64,000 nt of DNA from Platanthera guangdongensis (GCA_039583875.1 CM077162.1:112498589-112562588); one strand, 5' to 3'. Shown: positions 22,501 through 35,825, counted from the stretch's first letter. Notes: generated by a model from the letters alone, not told the origin. Numbers and translations are program-made.

Positions 22501-25500
22501 TGTAAGAACCCCCTCCCCCTTACCAAGGAGGGCTACCGGGTCTTATGCCCAGAACCGCCGTCTTACGGCGGCACTAACGCACGGGTTAGTCGACATCGCA
22601 ACACGCCGATCCTGCCGGCCATTACGATCATATAACCTGTAGGCCAATGTGAGGAATAGAAGTATAGGAGAGTAACAAATCTACTAGTCCACAAGTCACA
22701 GAGTACATATCATATATATATGAAATGAAAAGTACAAAACATAGTCCACAAGAGTACAAAAAAAGAGTAATAAGGGCTTATGCCCAGTACATCATATCAA
22801 CTCTCTCTCTCAAATCAAAGCGGAAGCTATACTAATACATCAGAACTCGTCTCACCTGAGGATGCGCTGTAGTGGTAGTAGCCTGCGGTAGCGGTATCTG
22901 CTCCTCAAGTCCTGTCTCCTCGTCGTGTTGGTGCTCCATCTCCACGGGCTCCTAAAAATAGTATGGTCACCGACCATTAGTCAAAAAGACTAAGTCGTTT
23001 CCTCCGCACCTCGCCCCGCAACTCCTAGGCACCGAGCGGGAGGACGAAGTGGAGAACAACAAGGGGTAGCAAAGGCGGAAATAGGTGACAAGAACTAACT
23101 AGCAGTTATAATGGATATTATTATTCTACTCTAGCAGTTCTAAGTATATAGTACAAGTAAGTAAAGTGTAGTAAAGAGCAGAAGTAAGAGCAGAAAAAAA
23201 AATAAAGTAAAGCTGAAAGGTAAAGCTATCTACCATCACAAAAGTACCCTAACTTATATAAATGCCCATACAAATATATAAGTTAGGATTTCCAGAAAAT
23301 TTAACTTATCATATAAAAGAGCTCATACTAATTTATATGATAAGGATCTATGAAGCGTATGACCTAATATAAATGAATGTTATGATGCAATTTATGCACA
23401 GACAAGTGCAACTCACACACAACGACTCTGTGATCACAGAACTTTAGTTCCCACTTTTTGAGAGCTAGCATCCCTCTTGGGTACCACCACTGTGGCTACG
23501 GCAGCAGTGGAGCGGGCGTCTCCACTTCTAGGCCGGTATGTGCACTACCAAACCTTAGACCCCTCTCATACGCCTCTATACACGTCCAAGGTGCACTCTA
23601 GAGTATCTGCGTACGTACTTTGCTGACAACCCATCAGCCTTGTTGGGTCGAATGTGCATTATCGGGGATTGTCCTCCAGACTGCAGTGTAAAACAACCCA
23701 TTGGCCCCTCTAACCCTCACAACCGCCTGGTGCACCGTACTGCCATCGGTGTGACGAACGGCCAGTACCGCATGCCCCGCCACTATATTTATGCACATAC
23801 AAGTATTTCATCCCGAGCCTTCAGCTCGCAGGACCAATCCGTCCTGAATCTATCAAACCCTACACGGGTAAGCATTTAGTACAATCCCTCCAACCCATCA
23901 CGGGTGAGCATATTACACAAGTCTCCCTCAAACCCATCACGGGTGAGAATAAACCATAATGTCATAACCTATTAGACTACTCTTGTCTACGGATTATTAC
24001 ACTTAGTGATTTAAGGTGAATCCCAGGACTGCCCAGGGTATACCCGGTGAAGGGCTCTCGGGGGACTAGGAACTACAATGGGATTACGCCCAAATTTCCC
24101 TTTCGCAAGGATATTTATTTTAGTTGATGCATACCCACAATTCACCCCAGCTCTCATTGTTGCTCTAGAACAATCCTAATGACTTAAGATATTACCAGAA
24201 AACTGACGGTCTTCCGTCGGCCTCCACTCCAGTTACTACCTAAGGACTTGCACTTTTACTCTCGTTACTAACAATACTACCCACCAGGGTTATTCACCAA
24301 CTTCAATCTCTAGCTCAACGTCGATCTATCCCCCGGCGATCCTTATACTCTAACTCATTTATGCTATATGCAACCATGACCTAATACCACCCCGAAATGG
24401 AACTTCCAATTCCTCTGACCATATGCCTCAAATCATTTATCCTAGGATGGTATGGACCTACATGATGAATAGGATGAATTTCCATAATTTTCCAATTACT
24501 TACACCATTAAATTAATTTCTTTAAATGAGATTCCTAGTCAGTTTGCACATGAAGTATTGTCAATATTAAACCTATTGTCCTATGGATTCTTCCAGGTAT
24601 ATAATATGACAATTAATGGGCCTACCAAAGTTTCATGCCTTTTCAATGCAGATTTATAATTAATTTTTATTTAATACTAAATCCACAAATCTAGCATTTT
24701 CCAAAGGAAGTACACAAAATATTATTTCAAAAATTCTAATTAAATCACAGAGCCTTGATAATAATGAAACAACACTATGTCCAGATTTTCATTTACATTT
24801 AGGTTAAAATGGCCCATCCATGGTCAATTTGAGTTATTTATCAAAATGTCATTATGGGGCCTAAGCACATTATTGGTCACTCCAAAAATTCTGAAATAAT
24901 TACACAAGGTACAAAATATACAATTACAGCAATATGAAATTTCTCAAAGTTTTCAAATGAATATATCCATCATTTATACACAAAGTTCCATAAGGGTAAA
25001 ATGGTCATTTTGTTCCTTAAACTACATAACTTCATCCAATAGAGATATAAATTATTTCTACTATTTATTATGTCACTCCTTAGTCCTCAACAGGAATTTA
25101 GCATTTTATGGTGTGGTTAAGCCTATTTAAATTTTATTTCCTAAAAAGGCCAAATTACCTAAAATTCAAAATAATGGGATTTTTGTTCCCAAAAATTCAA
25201 CCCTTACCATGAGAGGTGTATTATACCTTCATGTATCTCCATAATGAAAACCATGATTTTTAAATGTTCCAAATTGGCTGAATACACATTATTTCACTTT
25301 AGGCTAAATGCACACCAAGCCTAATATAAGCCAACACATGCAAGTGGGTTTACCTAACTTGCTGTGGTCCATGTGGGCTAAACTTTAATCATGCTTTAAT
25401 AATGTTCTCATGGACATGCCACCAAAAATTGGGGCATTTTGGAGTTGAACTACTCTAAGAATCACCTAAACAAGCCTAGGGGTATTTTAGTAATTTCCCT

Positions 25501-27501
25501 CTAATTCTAATTCCAATTAATCCAATTTTTGGGCAGGGCCTACTTATGCCCTAAAACAGTTACTTACCAAAATATCAGGTCATTTGGGCCTCTAGATGGG
25601 CTTGGGCATCTCTTCCAATTTCTGCATTTTTGTTATTTGCAGCCCAAGACCATTCACCTTTTCAGATCTTGCAAGTGAGATATCTCAACATGCAGAGGTC
25701 TAAATTGACTAAGTTTTCTACCATAGGTCTAATATACCCCTAAGGGCAGGCCACCAAAATTTGGGGCATATTAGAGTTGGTATGCTCCGAAAATCAACAT
25801 GATTTGGTTTATCATATTTTGACTAAAACTATAGAATTATTTTCCCCAAAAATACCCATTTTTAGGGAGGGACTAGATATGCCTAATTAAGCCATAGGCC
25901 CAAACTTTCAGTCCATTTGGACTTAGGGTTTGGTCAGGGATCTCATTTTAGTTTCTAACCTACCCTAGAACCAGCCCTAGTAATATGGCTCTATAGGGCA
26001 GTAAACTTAACCAACATTTATGTGTAACATATCCAATTAAAGGTAACTTCAAGACCTACAATTTCCATGTTGAGTATCAGATCTAAAAATGCCTCTAAGA
26101 GGCCTAAATTTAGCATGCAAAATGACTGAATTTATGTGACAATTATTTAATTAATACTATAGTTTCTGATTTGATTTAAATCAATCGGCCACACGAATCT
26201 TAAAGAGTAATTGACGGCATCCGTTTATCTTCCCCAAGCGTCCAATGGCTGAGATTGAGCCGACCTGGGTGATATTTCGGGGCCATTTCCGGCCGTCTGA
26301 GGCGGCGCCACCCCCGACCAACGGTGAGATCACCTTCGCGGTGGTGGTGGTGGCTATAATTTGCCGGTGATGAGGCGGCGGAAAATGGTGGCGGTAGCGA
26401 TCCCGAGCGGTAAGAAGAAGCTTGAAAAATCTCACATTTCTCTCATGACATCGGGCTCAATTGAGCCCGATATCTCTCCCTAAAGATCTAGAAATCTAGC
26501 ACGGGTAGAGGTGAGGTGAAACAGACCTGAATGGTGGCACGGCGGCGAGGTTGGCGGCAGTTGGCCATGGTTGTACAGCTCCGGCGATCTCCTACTCAAA
26601 ATACCTATTCTCCACCATTTGCTTCGATCCAGTAGTCAATTTTCACTCCTCTCCTCTCTCTGAAGCTGATGGTGGGGGTGATTTGGGCTGAGAGGGGGGT
26701 GTATGGAGAGATAATCCCAAGGGGGGGGGGGTCGGGTTGAGCTTTGGTTGCTCCATCCATGGTGCCAAGTGGTCACCATGCTCTAAATTCTTCTAGAATT
26801 GCCTCAGGAGGCCAGCCAGCAGGTTTAGGCAGCTGGACAGCAGCTGCATGTGGGGCCATGTGGCCATCCTTCTCTTCATTCCCCCTTCTCTCTCTTCTTC
26901 CTTTCCAATTTCCTTTTCTACCCCTTTGCATGTACTCTCTTTCCTGATTTTGGGGGTTAGGAGTGGTCTTTGACCATTTGGGTTGGCCTTGGGCTGATTT
27001 GGTGGGCTTAGCCCAATGGGAATGTGCTTGGGTTCATTTCTCCCTTTTTGGGCTAAATGGGTTGACTTGGTTGACTTGAGTTGACTTGGTCAACCAAGGT
27101 GAGTGGGCTGACCCCTCTTGATGGTCATGAGCCTAGTGGCACCACACAACTTGGGTTGGGAGAAGGGGGGTGTCCCACTTAGGCTAATTGGGCCTATAAG
27201 TATAGGTTTGACAAAATTAAGGTCATGGTTGACTTTGGTCAACTAGGGTCAAAAGGTTGACCTAATGGCATGCCCTAGGGTCCACTTAGATTATTTTAGG
27301 GTTAGGGCAATGTGGTGGGTTCATGGTGTGGTTAGGGTTCATATTTAGGCTAGTTTGACCTAGTTTGACTTTGGCCACTTAGTGGGCCCCACATGGCTAC
27401 AATCCACTACCTAGGGTCAAGCCTAGCTAAATCCCCTATCACCCACCCCATGCCTAACCCAATCTAAGTGAGGGGGCCTACAAGTAACATGAGATGTTAC
27501 A
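22501..27501 (-). repeat. Chromovirus 3' LTR
   Basis: On the plus strand it runs TGTAAGAACCCCC to GAGATGTTACA. It matches 29824-34827 throughout, with scattered substitutions and small indels such as homopolymer changes near 26710. It contains a repeated CCCATCACGGGTGAG segment (about 23860-23950) and a TTGAC cluster. No credible gene lies in it; the conserved 79-codon frame at 23640 recurs at 30965 only because the LTR is duplicated. Confidence 0.95.
26966..27365. promoter_or_regulatory. TTGAC (W-box core) cluster in chromovirus LTR
   Basis: About a dozen TTGAC or GTCAA words occur in 400 bp, densest at 27059-27110 and 27229-27265. TTGAC(C/T) is the core bound by plant WRKY factors. In element orientation the cluster lies within the first 550 bp of the LTR, the U3 side. 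The copy in the other LTR is at about 34290-34700. Confidence 0.6.
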
Positions 27502-27598
27502 AATCCAAATAAACAAGAAAATAATTTCGTCCCCGAAATTTAAGTTCGGGTCTACGGGGTTCTACTTACAAGAATTATAAGAAATTTTAAATTTATAA

Positions 27599-27949
27599 CT
27601 AAAGTATACCTGAAGTGACAAGCTCCGGGTGTCGCTCCAGCATTAGATCCCTCGGCTCCCAGGTGTGCTCCAACTGTCCATGATTGGACCACAACACTTT
27701 CACAAGAGGGACCTTCTTCTTCCGCAACACCCTGACATCTGTATCATCAATCCGAATCAGCTCCAGTCTGACGGATCTATCTGGCGCTATCGGACCGGCT
27801 GTAGTAGTAACATACTGCTCTGGCTGTAGGAGAGCTCTTCGCAAGGAAGAGACATGGAAAACGTCGTGTAGGGCACCCAACTCCGGTGGAAGCTGCAGTC
27901 GGTAAGCTAAGGGGCCGATCCGCTACAGGATCAAGTGTGGCCCCATGTA
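27599..27949 (-). pseudogene. pol: Chromovirus integrase C-terminus and chromodomain
   Basis: This segment follows the upstream 446-codon frame after a single in-frame TGA at 27947-27949, where related proteins have a basic residue in the K-L-S-P-x-Y-x-G-P motif. It reads ALHDVFHVSSLRRALLQPEQY and then the chromodomain RVLRKKKVPLVKVLWSNHG...LEHTWEP..LM..RHPEL. Chromodomains on Ty3 integrases are thought to direct insertion to marked chromatin. The stop is consistent with one C-to-T change in a CGA codon. Confidence 0.85.
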
Positions 27950-29637
27950 TCAAGGACTGAGCTTCTTGTGCCTCCGCACCCGAGAGACACCGTGTACTGG
28001 ATGTATCTTCAAGAAAACCCTGTCTCCAACCTGGAACTCCACCTTCCGGTGCCGAGCATCATAATACTTCGCCTGTCTGCTCTGAGCCTCTAGCAGCCGA
28101 TCCCTGATCAAATGTACCTGAGCCTCAGTATCCTTCATATAATCAGACCCAAGAGCCTTGGTATCCACATCCTGAACCCATGACAGCGGTGTCCAGCATT
28201 TCCTCCCATAAAGTGCCTCATAAGGAGCCATCCTGATGCTAGTCTGGTGGTTGTTATTGTAGGAGAATTCGATCAGTGGTAGTAGCCTCTCCCAAGGCTT
28301 CCCCGTATCCAATATGCACAGTCGGAGTAGATCCTCCATGGTCCGGATGGTCCGCTCGGTCTGTCCGTCGGTCTGCGGGTGGAAGGCGGTACTAAAAGTA
28401 AGCCGAGATCCCAAGTAAGCATGTACGGCCCTCCACTCGCTCGAAGTGAACCGACCATCACGGTCTGAAACAATCGTCCTGGGAATGCCATGGTATCTGA
28501 CAAACTGCTCCACGAATAGTCTCACCAAAACTGCAACTGGAGCATCCTTCCGGACTGGAATAAAGTGTGCTACCTTGGTGAGTCTGTCTACTATGACCCA
28601 TATAGAATCATGCCCAGAGTGGAAGCGAGGTGGTCCGTGCAAAAAATCCATAGTAATGTCCTCGAACTTCCACTCTGGGACTGGCAGTGGCTGTAGCAAA
28701 CCTCCTGGGCTCTTACATTCTGCCTTCACGCGCTGACAAGTCTCGCAAAATGTCATAAAATGGGTGATCTCCCTCTTCATCCCAGGCCAATACATAGACC
28801 TCCGCAAATCTGCCCACATCTTGGTGATGCCGGGATGCACTGAATATCTGGAGCAATGAGCCTCTCTGAGTATGTCATCCCGAATACTCCCCCTGCTGCT
28901 CTCTCCTAATGTCGACCCATCATACGGTCTCTTTCCTCTGCCTTGCACCATCAGCTGGTCAGCCTCCAGCTTCTTTGCCATCTCGATGATCTGTCTTGAG
29001 GTGCCATGAGAAATGAATAGCAAGGCCTGCCTCAAATCATCCCTGAGGCCCCGGTAGAACCTCTTGGCATATCTCCTATCCTCAATATCCTGAATCACTG
29101 TGAACTTGGCAAGATGAGAGAACTCTCTCTGATACTCGATCACCGATCTAGTCCCCTGCCTGAGGTTCAGAAACCTCTCCTCCAAAGCATCTCTGTCCGT
29201 AGTAGAGACGAAGTGATCCAAAAATGCATCACTAAACTCCTCCCACAATATGTATGACAGCTCCCAGTCCGCATATGTAGACTCCCGCACTGATTTCCAC
29301 CATCCATTCGCATGAGCCTATAGTGCAGAGGTGGCTAGAGGTACTGCCTCGCCGACCGGGCAGCTCATGCCTACTAAAAATCCGTGTATGGCCTCCAGTC
29401 ATTCCTACATCTTTATTGCATCCTCTGTCCCACGGTACATCGGTGGGGACAGGCTCTTGAAGGCACTTAGCCAGCTCGACCCCGGATTTGGCTGCGGAGC
29501 CGGGACTTGCTGGGCTTTGAAGGCATCCAGAATCGCCGTCAAAGTCTACCAAAATCTCCGATTGTAGGAATGGAGTGGCAGCTGGGGGGGGGGGGAGGAG
29601 CCACATTTTGCAGCGCGGCGACCTGTGGAGGTTGCAT
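27950..29637 (-). pseudogene. Chromovirus Gag-integrase fusion, no RT
   Basis: A 446-codon open frame covers 29290 down to 27950. Residues 1 to about 120 are gag (YADWELSYILWEEFSDAFLDHFV; LRQGTRSVIEYQREFSHLAKF). Integrase begins at about 135: zinc motif H145, H152, C182, C185; catalytic D215, D276, E312 with 35 residues between the last two. Nothing of zinc knuckle, protease, RT or RNase H lies between, so an internal deletion joined gag to integrase in frame. The earlier gag N-terminus is traceable upstream to an ATG at 29635-29637, with stops and a poly-Pro tract. Typical gag-pol of this group is three to four times longer. Confidence 0.88.
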
Positions 29638-29812
29638 AAAGGTAAGGTTAAAACAGAACTGGCCTAACTCACTATACTTAGTGGACTGTTTTATGTGACT
29701 TTTACACATGGGAACACCACTGCTTCCGCTGCATAGTTTGTCCGCAAACTAATGCTCGGGCGGGGGTGTTCCTGTGTTGTGGACTTCTTTCTCATATGAT
29801 CGTTTGTTCAAG

Positions 29813-29820
29813 TGATACCA
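29813..29820 (-). other. Primer binding site of the chromovirus
   Basis: TGGTATCA on the minus strand lies three bases inside the 5' LTR, complementary to the initiator tRNA-Met 3' end. The match fades after eight bases. The 29638-29812 leader holds no gene that I can see. Confidence 0.7.
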
Positions 29821-29823
29821 GTT

Positions 29824-32800
29824 TGTAAGACCCCCCCCCCCTTCCCCTTACCAAGGAGGGCTACTGGGTCTTATGCCCAGAACCGCCGTCTTACGGTGGC
29901 ACTAACGCATGGGTTAGTCGACACCGCAACACGCCGATCCTGCCGGCTATTACGATCATATAACCTGTAGGACAATGTGAGGAATAGAAGTATAGCAGAG
30001 TAACAAATCTACTAGTCCACAAGTCACAAAGTACATATCATATATATGAAATGAAAAGTACAAAACATAGTCCACAAGAGTACAAAAAAAAGAGTAATAA
30101 GGGCTTATGCCCAGTACATCATATAAACTCTCTCTCTCAAATCAAAGCGGAAGCTATACTAATACATCAGAACTCGTCCCACCTGAGGATGCGCAGTAGT
30201 GGTAGTAGCCTACGGTAGCGGTATCTGCTCCTCAAGTCCTATCTCCTCGTCGTGCTGGTGCTCCACCTCCACGGCCTCCCAAAAATAGTATGGTCACCGA
30301 CCATTAGTCAAAATGACTAAGTCGTTTCCTCCGCGCCTCTCCCCGCAACTCCTAGGCACCGAGCGGGAGGACGAAGCGGAGGACAACAAGGGGTAGCAAA
30401 GACGGAAACAGGTGACAAGAACTAACTAGCAGTTATAATGGATATTATTATTCTACTCTAGCAGTTCTAAGTATATAGTACAAGTAAATAAAGTGTAGTA
30501 AAGAGCAGAAGTAAGAGCAGAAAAAAATAAAGTAAAGCTGAAAGGTAAAGCTATCTACCATCACAAAAGTACCCTAACTTATATAAATGCCCATACAAAT
30601 ATATAAGTTAGGATTTCCAGGAAATTTAACTTATCTTATAAAAGAGCTCATACTAATTTATATGATAAGGATCTATGAAGCGTATGACCTAATATGAATG
30701 AATGTTATGATGCATTTTATGCACAGACAAGTGCAACTCAAACACAACGACTCTGTGATCACAGACCTTTAGTTCCCACTTTTTGAGAGTTAGCATCACT
30801 CTCGGGTACCACCGTTGTGGCTACGACAGCAGCGGAGCGGGCGTCTCCACTTCTAGGCCGGTATGCACACTACCAAACCTTAGACCCCTCTCATACGCCT
30901 CTATACACGTCCAAGGTGCACTCTAGAGTCTCTGAGTACGTACTTTGCTGACAAACCGTCAGTCTTGTTGGGTCGGATGTGCGTTATTGGGGATCGTCCT
31001 CCAGACCGCAGTGTAAAACAACCCACTGGCCCCTCTAAACCTCACAACCGCCTGGTGCACCGTACTGCCATCGGTGTGACGAACGGCCAGTACCGCATGC
31101 CCCGCCACTATATTTATTCACATACAAGTATTTCAACGGGAGCCTTTAGCTCGCAGGACCAATCCGTCCTGAATCTCTCAAACCCTACATGGGTGAGCAT
31201 TTAGCACAATCCCTCCAACCCATCACGGGTGAGCATATTACACAATTCTCCCTCCAACCCATCACGGGTGAGAATAAACCATAATTTCCTAACCTATTAG
31301 ACTACTCTTGTCTATGGATTGTTACACTTAGTGATTTAAGGTGAATCCCAGGACTGCCCAGGGTATACCCGGTGAAGGGCTCTCGGGGGCACTAGGAACT
31401 ACGAAGGGATTACGCCCAAAGTTCCCTTTCGCAAGGATATTTATTTTAGTTGTTGACTACCCACAATTCACCCAAGCTCTCATTGTTGCTCTGGAACAAT
31501 CCTAATGACTTAAGATATTACCGGAAAACCGACGGTCTTCCGTCGGCCTCCACTCCAGTTACTACCTAAGGACTTGCACTTTTACTCTCGTTACTAACAA
31601 TACTACCAACCAGGGTTATTCACCAACTTCAATCTCTAGCTCAACGTAGATCTATCCCTCGGTGGTCCTTATACTCTAACTCATTTATGTTATACGCAGC
31701 CCATGACCTAATACCACCCCAAAATGGAACTTCCAATTTTTCTGACCATATGCCTCAAATCATTTATCCTAGGATGGTATGGACCTACATGATGACTAGG
31801 ATGAATTTCCATAATTTCTCAATTACTTACACCATTAAATTAATTTCTTTAAATGAGATTCCTAGTCGGTTTGCACATGAAGTATTATCAATATTAAACC
31901 TATTGTCCTAGGGATTCTTCCAGGTATATAATATGACAATTAATGGGGCCTACCAAAGTTTCATGCCTTTTCAATGCAGATTTATAATTAATTTCTATTT
32001 AATACTAAATCCACAAATCTAACATTTTCCAAAGGAAGTATAACAAATATTATTTCAAAAATTCTAATTAAATCACAGATCCTTGATAATAATGAAATAA
32101 CACTATGTCCAGATTTTCATTTACATCTAGGTTAAAATGGCATATCCATGATCAATTTGAGTTATTTACCAAAATGTCATTATGGGGCCTAAGTACATTA
32201 TTAGTCACTCCAAAAATACTGAAATAATTACACAAGATACAAAATATACAATTACAGTAATATGAAATTGCTCAGATTTTTCAAATGAATATATCCATCA
32301 TTTATACACAAAGTTCCATAAGGGTAAAATGGTCATTTTGTTCCTTAAACTACTTAAACTTCATCCAACAGAGACATAAATTATTTCTAGTGTTTATTAT
32401 GTCACTCCTTAGTCCGCAACAGGAATTTAGCATTTTATGGTGTGGTTAAGCCTATTTTAAATTTTATTTCCTAAAAAGGAAAAATTACCTAAAATTCACA
32501 ATAATGGGATTTTTGTTCCCAAAAATTCAACCCTTACCATGAGAGGTGTATTACACCTTCATGTATCTCCATAATGAAAATCATGATTTTTAAATGTTCC
32601 AAATTGGCTGAATACACATTATTTCACTTTACACTAAATGCACACCAAGCCTAATATAAGCCAACACATGCAAGTGAGTTTACCTAACTTGCTTTGGTCC
32701 ATGTGGGCTGAAATTTAACCATGCCTTAATAATGTCCTCATGGACATGCCACCAAAAATTGGGGCATTTTGAAGTTGAACTACTCCAAGAATCACCTAAA

Positions 32801-34827
32801 CAATCCTAGGGGTATTTTAGTAATTTCCCCCTAATTCTAATTCCAATTAATCCCATTTTTGGGCAGGGCCTACTTATGCCCTAAACAAGTTTCTTCCCAA
32901 AATATCAGGTCATTTGGGCCTCTGGATGGGCTTGGGCATCTCTTCCAATTTCTGCATTTTTGTTATTTGTAGTCCAAGACCATTCACCTTTTCAGATCTT
33001 GCAAGTGAGATATCTCAACATGCAGAGGGCTAAATTGACTAATTTTTTTCCATAGGTCTAATATACCACTAAGGGAAGGCCACCAAAATTTGGGGCATAT
33101 TAGAGTTGGTATGCTCCAACAATCAACATGATTTGGTTTATCATATTTTGACTAAAACTATAGAATTATTTTCCCCCAAAATTCCCATTTTGGGGGAGGG
33201 ACTAGATATGTCTAATTAAGCCACATGCCTAAAATTTCAGTCCATTTGGACTTAGGGTTTGGTCAGGGCTCTCATTTTATTTTCTGACCTACCCTAGGAC
33301 CAGCCCTAGCAAAATGGCTCTATAGGGCAGTAGACTTAACCAAAATTTATGTGTAACATATCAAATTAAAGGTAACTTCACGACCTACAATTTGCATTTT
33401 GAGTATCAGATCTAGAAATGCCTCGAAGAATCCTAATTTAGCATGCAAAATGACTGCATTTATGTGACAATTATTTAATTAATACTATAGTTTCTGATTT
33501 GATTTAAATCAATCGGCCGCACGAATCTTAAAGCATAATTGACGACATCCATTTATCTTCCCAAAGCGTCCAACGGCTGAGATCGAGCCGACCTGGGAGA
33601 TATTGCGGGGCCATTTCCGGCCGTCTGAGGCGGTGCCACCCCCGACCAACAGTGCCATCACCTTCGCGGTGGTGGCGGCTATAATTTGCCGGTGATGAGG
33701 CGGTGGAAAACGGCGGTGGCGGCGATCCCGAGCGATAAGAAGAAGCTTGAAAAATCTCACATTTCTCTCATGGCATCGGGCTCAATTGAGCCCGATATCT
33801 CTCCCTAAAGATCTAGAAATGTAGCACGGGTAGAGGTGAGGTGAAACGGACCAGAATGGCGGCACGGCGCGAGGTTGGCATCGGTTGGCCATGGTTGTAC
33901 AGCTCCGGCGATCTCCTGCTCAAAATCACGATTCTCCACCGTTTGCTTCGATCCAGTAGTCGATTTCCACTCCTCTCCTCTCTCTGAAGCTGATGGTGGG
34001 GGTGATTTGGGCTGAGAGGGGGTGTATGGAGAGATAATCCCAAGGGGGGGGGGGGGTCGGGTTGAGCTTTGGTTACTCCACCCATGGTTCCAAGTGGTCA
34101 GCATGCTCTAAATTCTTCTGGAATTGCCTGAGGAGGCCGGCCAGCAGTTTAGGCAGCTGGACAGCAGCTACATGTGTGGCCATGTGGCCATCCTTCTCTT
34201 CATTCCCCCTTCTCTCTCTTCTTCCTTTCCAATTTCCTTTTCTACCCCTTTGCATTTACTCTCTTTCCTGATTTTGGGGGTTAGGAGTTGTCTTTGACCA
34301 TTTGGGTTGGCCTTGGGCTGATTTGGATGCGCTTAGACCAATGGGAATGGGCTTGGGTTCATTTCTCCCTTATTGGGCTAAATGGGTTGACTTGGTTGAC
34401 TTGAGTTGACTTGGTCAACCAAGGTGAGTGGGCTGACCCCTCTTGATTATCATGAGCCTAGTGGCACCACCCAACTTGTGTTGGGCCAAGGGGGGGTGCC
34501 CCACTTAGGCTAATTGGGCCTATAGGTATAGGTTTGACCAAATTAAGTCATGATTGACTTTGGTCAACTAGGGTCAAAGGGTTGACCTAATGGCATGCCA
34601 TAGGGTCCACTTAGATTGTTTTAGGGTTAGGGCAATGTGGTGGTGTCATGGTGTGGTTAGGGTTCCTATTTAGGCTAGTTTGACCTAGTTTGACTTTGGC
34701 CCCTTAGTGCCCCCCACATGGCTACAATCCACTACCTAGGGTCAAGCCTAGCTAAATCCCCTATCACCCACCCCATGCCTAACCCAATCTATGTGAAGGG
34801 CGCCTAGAAGTAACATGAGATGTTACA
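29824..34827 (-). repeat. Chromovirus 5' LTR
   Basis: This 5004 bp copy of 22501-27501 runs TGTAAGACCCCC to GAGATGTTACA. The same landmarks recur: the repeated ATCACGGGTGAG segment near 31190-31270, a G-run near 34041, and the TTGAC cluster at 34290-34700. Confidence 0.95.
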
Positions 34828-34832
34828 TTTTT
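34828..34832. other. Target site duplication of the chromovirus
   Basis: ttttt here equals ttttt at 22496-22500. The Copia-S1 aORF sequence resumes at once. Confidence 0.9.
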
Positions 34833-35622
34833 CTCCTCCAACATTTGGTTGGGTTGAATCCCCCATGCCTAATCTTGATGATTTCTTGTTTAAGGATATA
34901 GATGCAGATATAGAGCTAGAAGTTCAAGTACTGCCTCAAGCTGAAGAAGAACATGTAGCTGAACTACCACAGGCTGAGAAGTAGATACAAGTATACAACC
35001 ACATGCTCATCTAGTACTTTCTGAGACAATGCATAAAAAGATCAATGCTCTTTATGATAACCCTACTGATGAATCTGATGATGATGATGAAGAGTCAGAT
35101 GATTCAGAGGATTCTAGTTCTAAAAAGAGAAAATTAAATAAGAAAGTTCCACCCAAGGCTGCTCCTAAACCTTGTCCTACTGCTGATACACTGTACTACA
35201 TCCTGCACAAAATTACTCTCACTCCAAACAGTCCTCACTGGATGCGATACTCAAAGAATGAAATAAAAGCTAGGAAGAAGAGCAGGAGATACTCTCCACC
35301 ACACAATTTAGGAGAGGTCCTCCTCCTCCTCCTCCTGTAGCAGGATCAGCAGGCAATGTTTCTCAAGTACAAATGTATACATCCTCTCATCATACTAGGC
35401 CATCTTATAGCAGCAGCAAGAAGCAGCATAGCTCCCAGGGAAGTAAACAACAACATAAGAAGCAAAGCAGCCAGCAGACATCTGAAGCTAGTCAGAAAGA
35501 AGAATCAAGTCCAGAGAGACCTCCCTCTCCAACATATGATCCATAGTTGGATCCCAATTTTAGAATGGCCAGGTTTATTGAGCTGATTGCTCTATCTCAG
35601 ATAAGGAAGGCCAAGGAGGAAG
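34833..35622 (+). pseudogene. Copia-S1 aORF, 3' part, broken
   Basis: It continues the aORF after the chromovirus with an acidic segment (FKDIDADIELEVQVLPQAEEE), a stop near 34983 and an open stretch 35029-35340 that is very acidic then Lys-rich (DESDDDDEESDDSEDSSSKKRK). A basic segment follows, and the text ends ARFIELIALSQIRKAKEE where the Copia-D LTR starts. The acid-then-basic composition suggests a nucleic acid or chromatin binding tail, but that is inference. Confidence 0.65.
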
Positions 35623-35825
35623 TGTTGAAATTTCCCAGACCTTGGAGTGAGATGGGGTTATCTCGACTAAAGTTAGTCACAACCAGAAACACATGCGGCA
35701 ACAAGAGTCTTTATTGATTAACAATAATCTTCTTTACAAGGCGAGACATACATGGCGAGACATGATTCACCAAAACCACCACAGGCAAAGCAGAGTTAGC
35801 TACAAGTACAAGACAAGTCAAGTCG

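Larger units (their letters stand above)
22501..34827 (-). mobile_element. Chromovirus with 5 kb LTRs and internal deletion (non-autonomous)
   Basis: LTRs of 5001 and 5004 bp flank an interior of only about 2.3 kb. The TSD ttttt is perfect (22496-22500 and 34828-34832). The minus-strand interior encodes a Gag-integrase fusion and a chromodomain; protease, RT and RNase H are absent. The chromodomain and long LTRs suggest the Tekay/Del branch of Ty3 chromoviruses (inference). Confidence 0.93.
13121..35622 (+). mobile_element. Copia-S1, Ty1/copia element with extra 3' ORF (SIRE/Maximus-like), 3' end not in window
   Basis: Order: 5' LTR, initiator tRNA-Met PBS, gag, protease-integrase-RT-RNase H (the Ty1/copia order), a repeat-rich spacer, then an additional ORF. 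The chromovirus occupies 22501-34827 and Copia-D cuts the aORF at 35623, so the 3' LTR is beyond the window. The extra 3' ORF and gag type suggest the SIRE/Maximus lineage; this is inference. All frames carry stops or frameshifts. Confidence 0.85.

Noticed and set aside
23640..23879. 79-codon frame nearly identical at 30965-31204
   Set aside because: The similarity comes from LTR duplication. There is no domain, and it lies antisense to the element.
35029..35340. Host gene for an acidic nuclear protein
   Set aside because: The text continues the Copia-S1 aORF once the chromovirus is removed, and there is no promoter or intron structure of its own.
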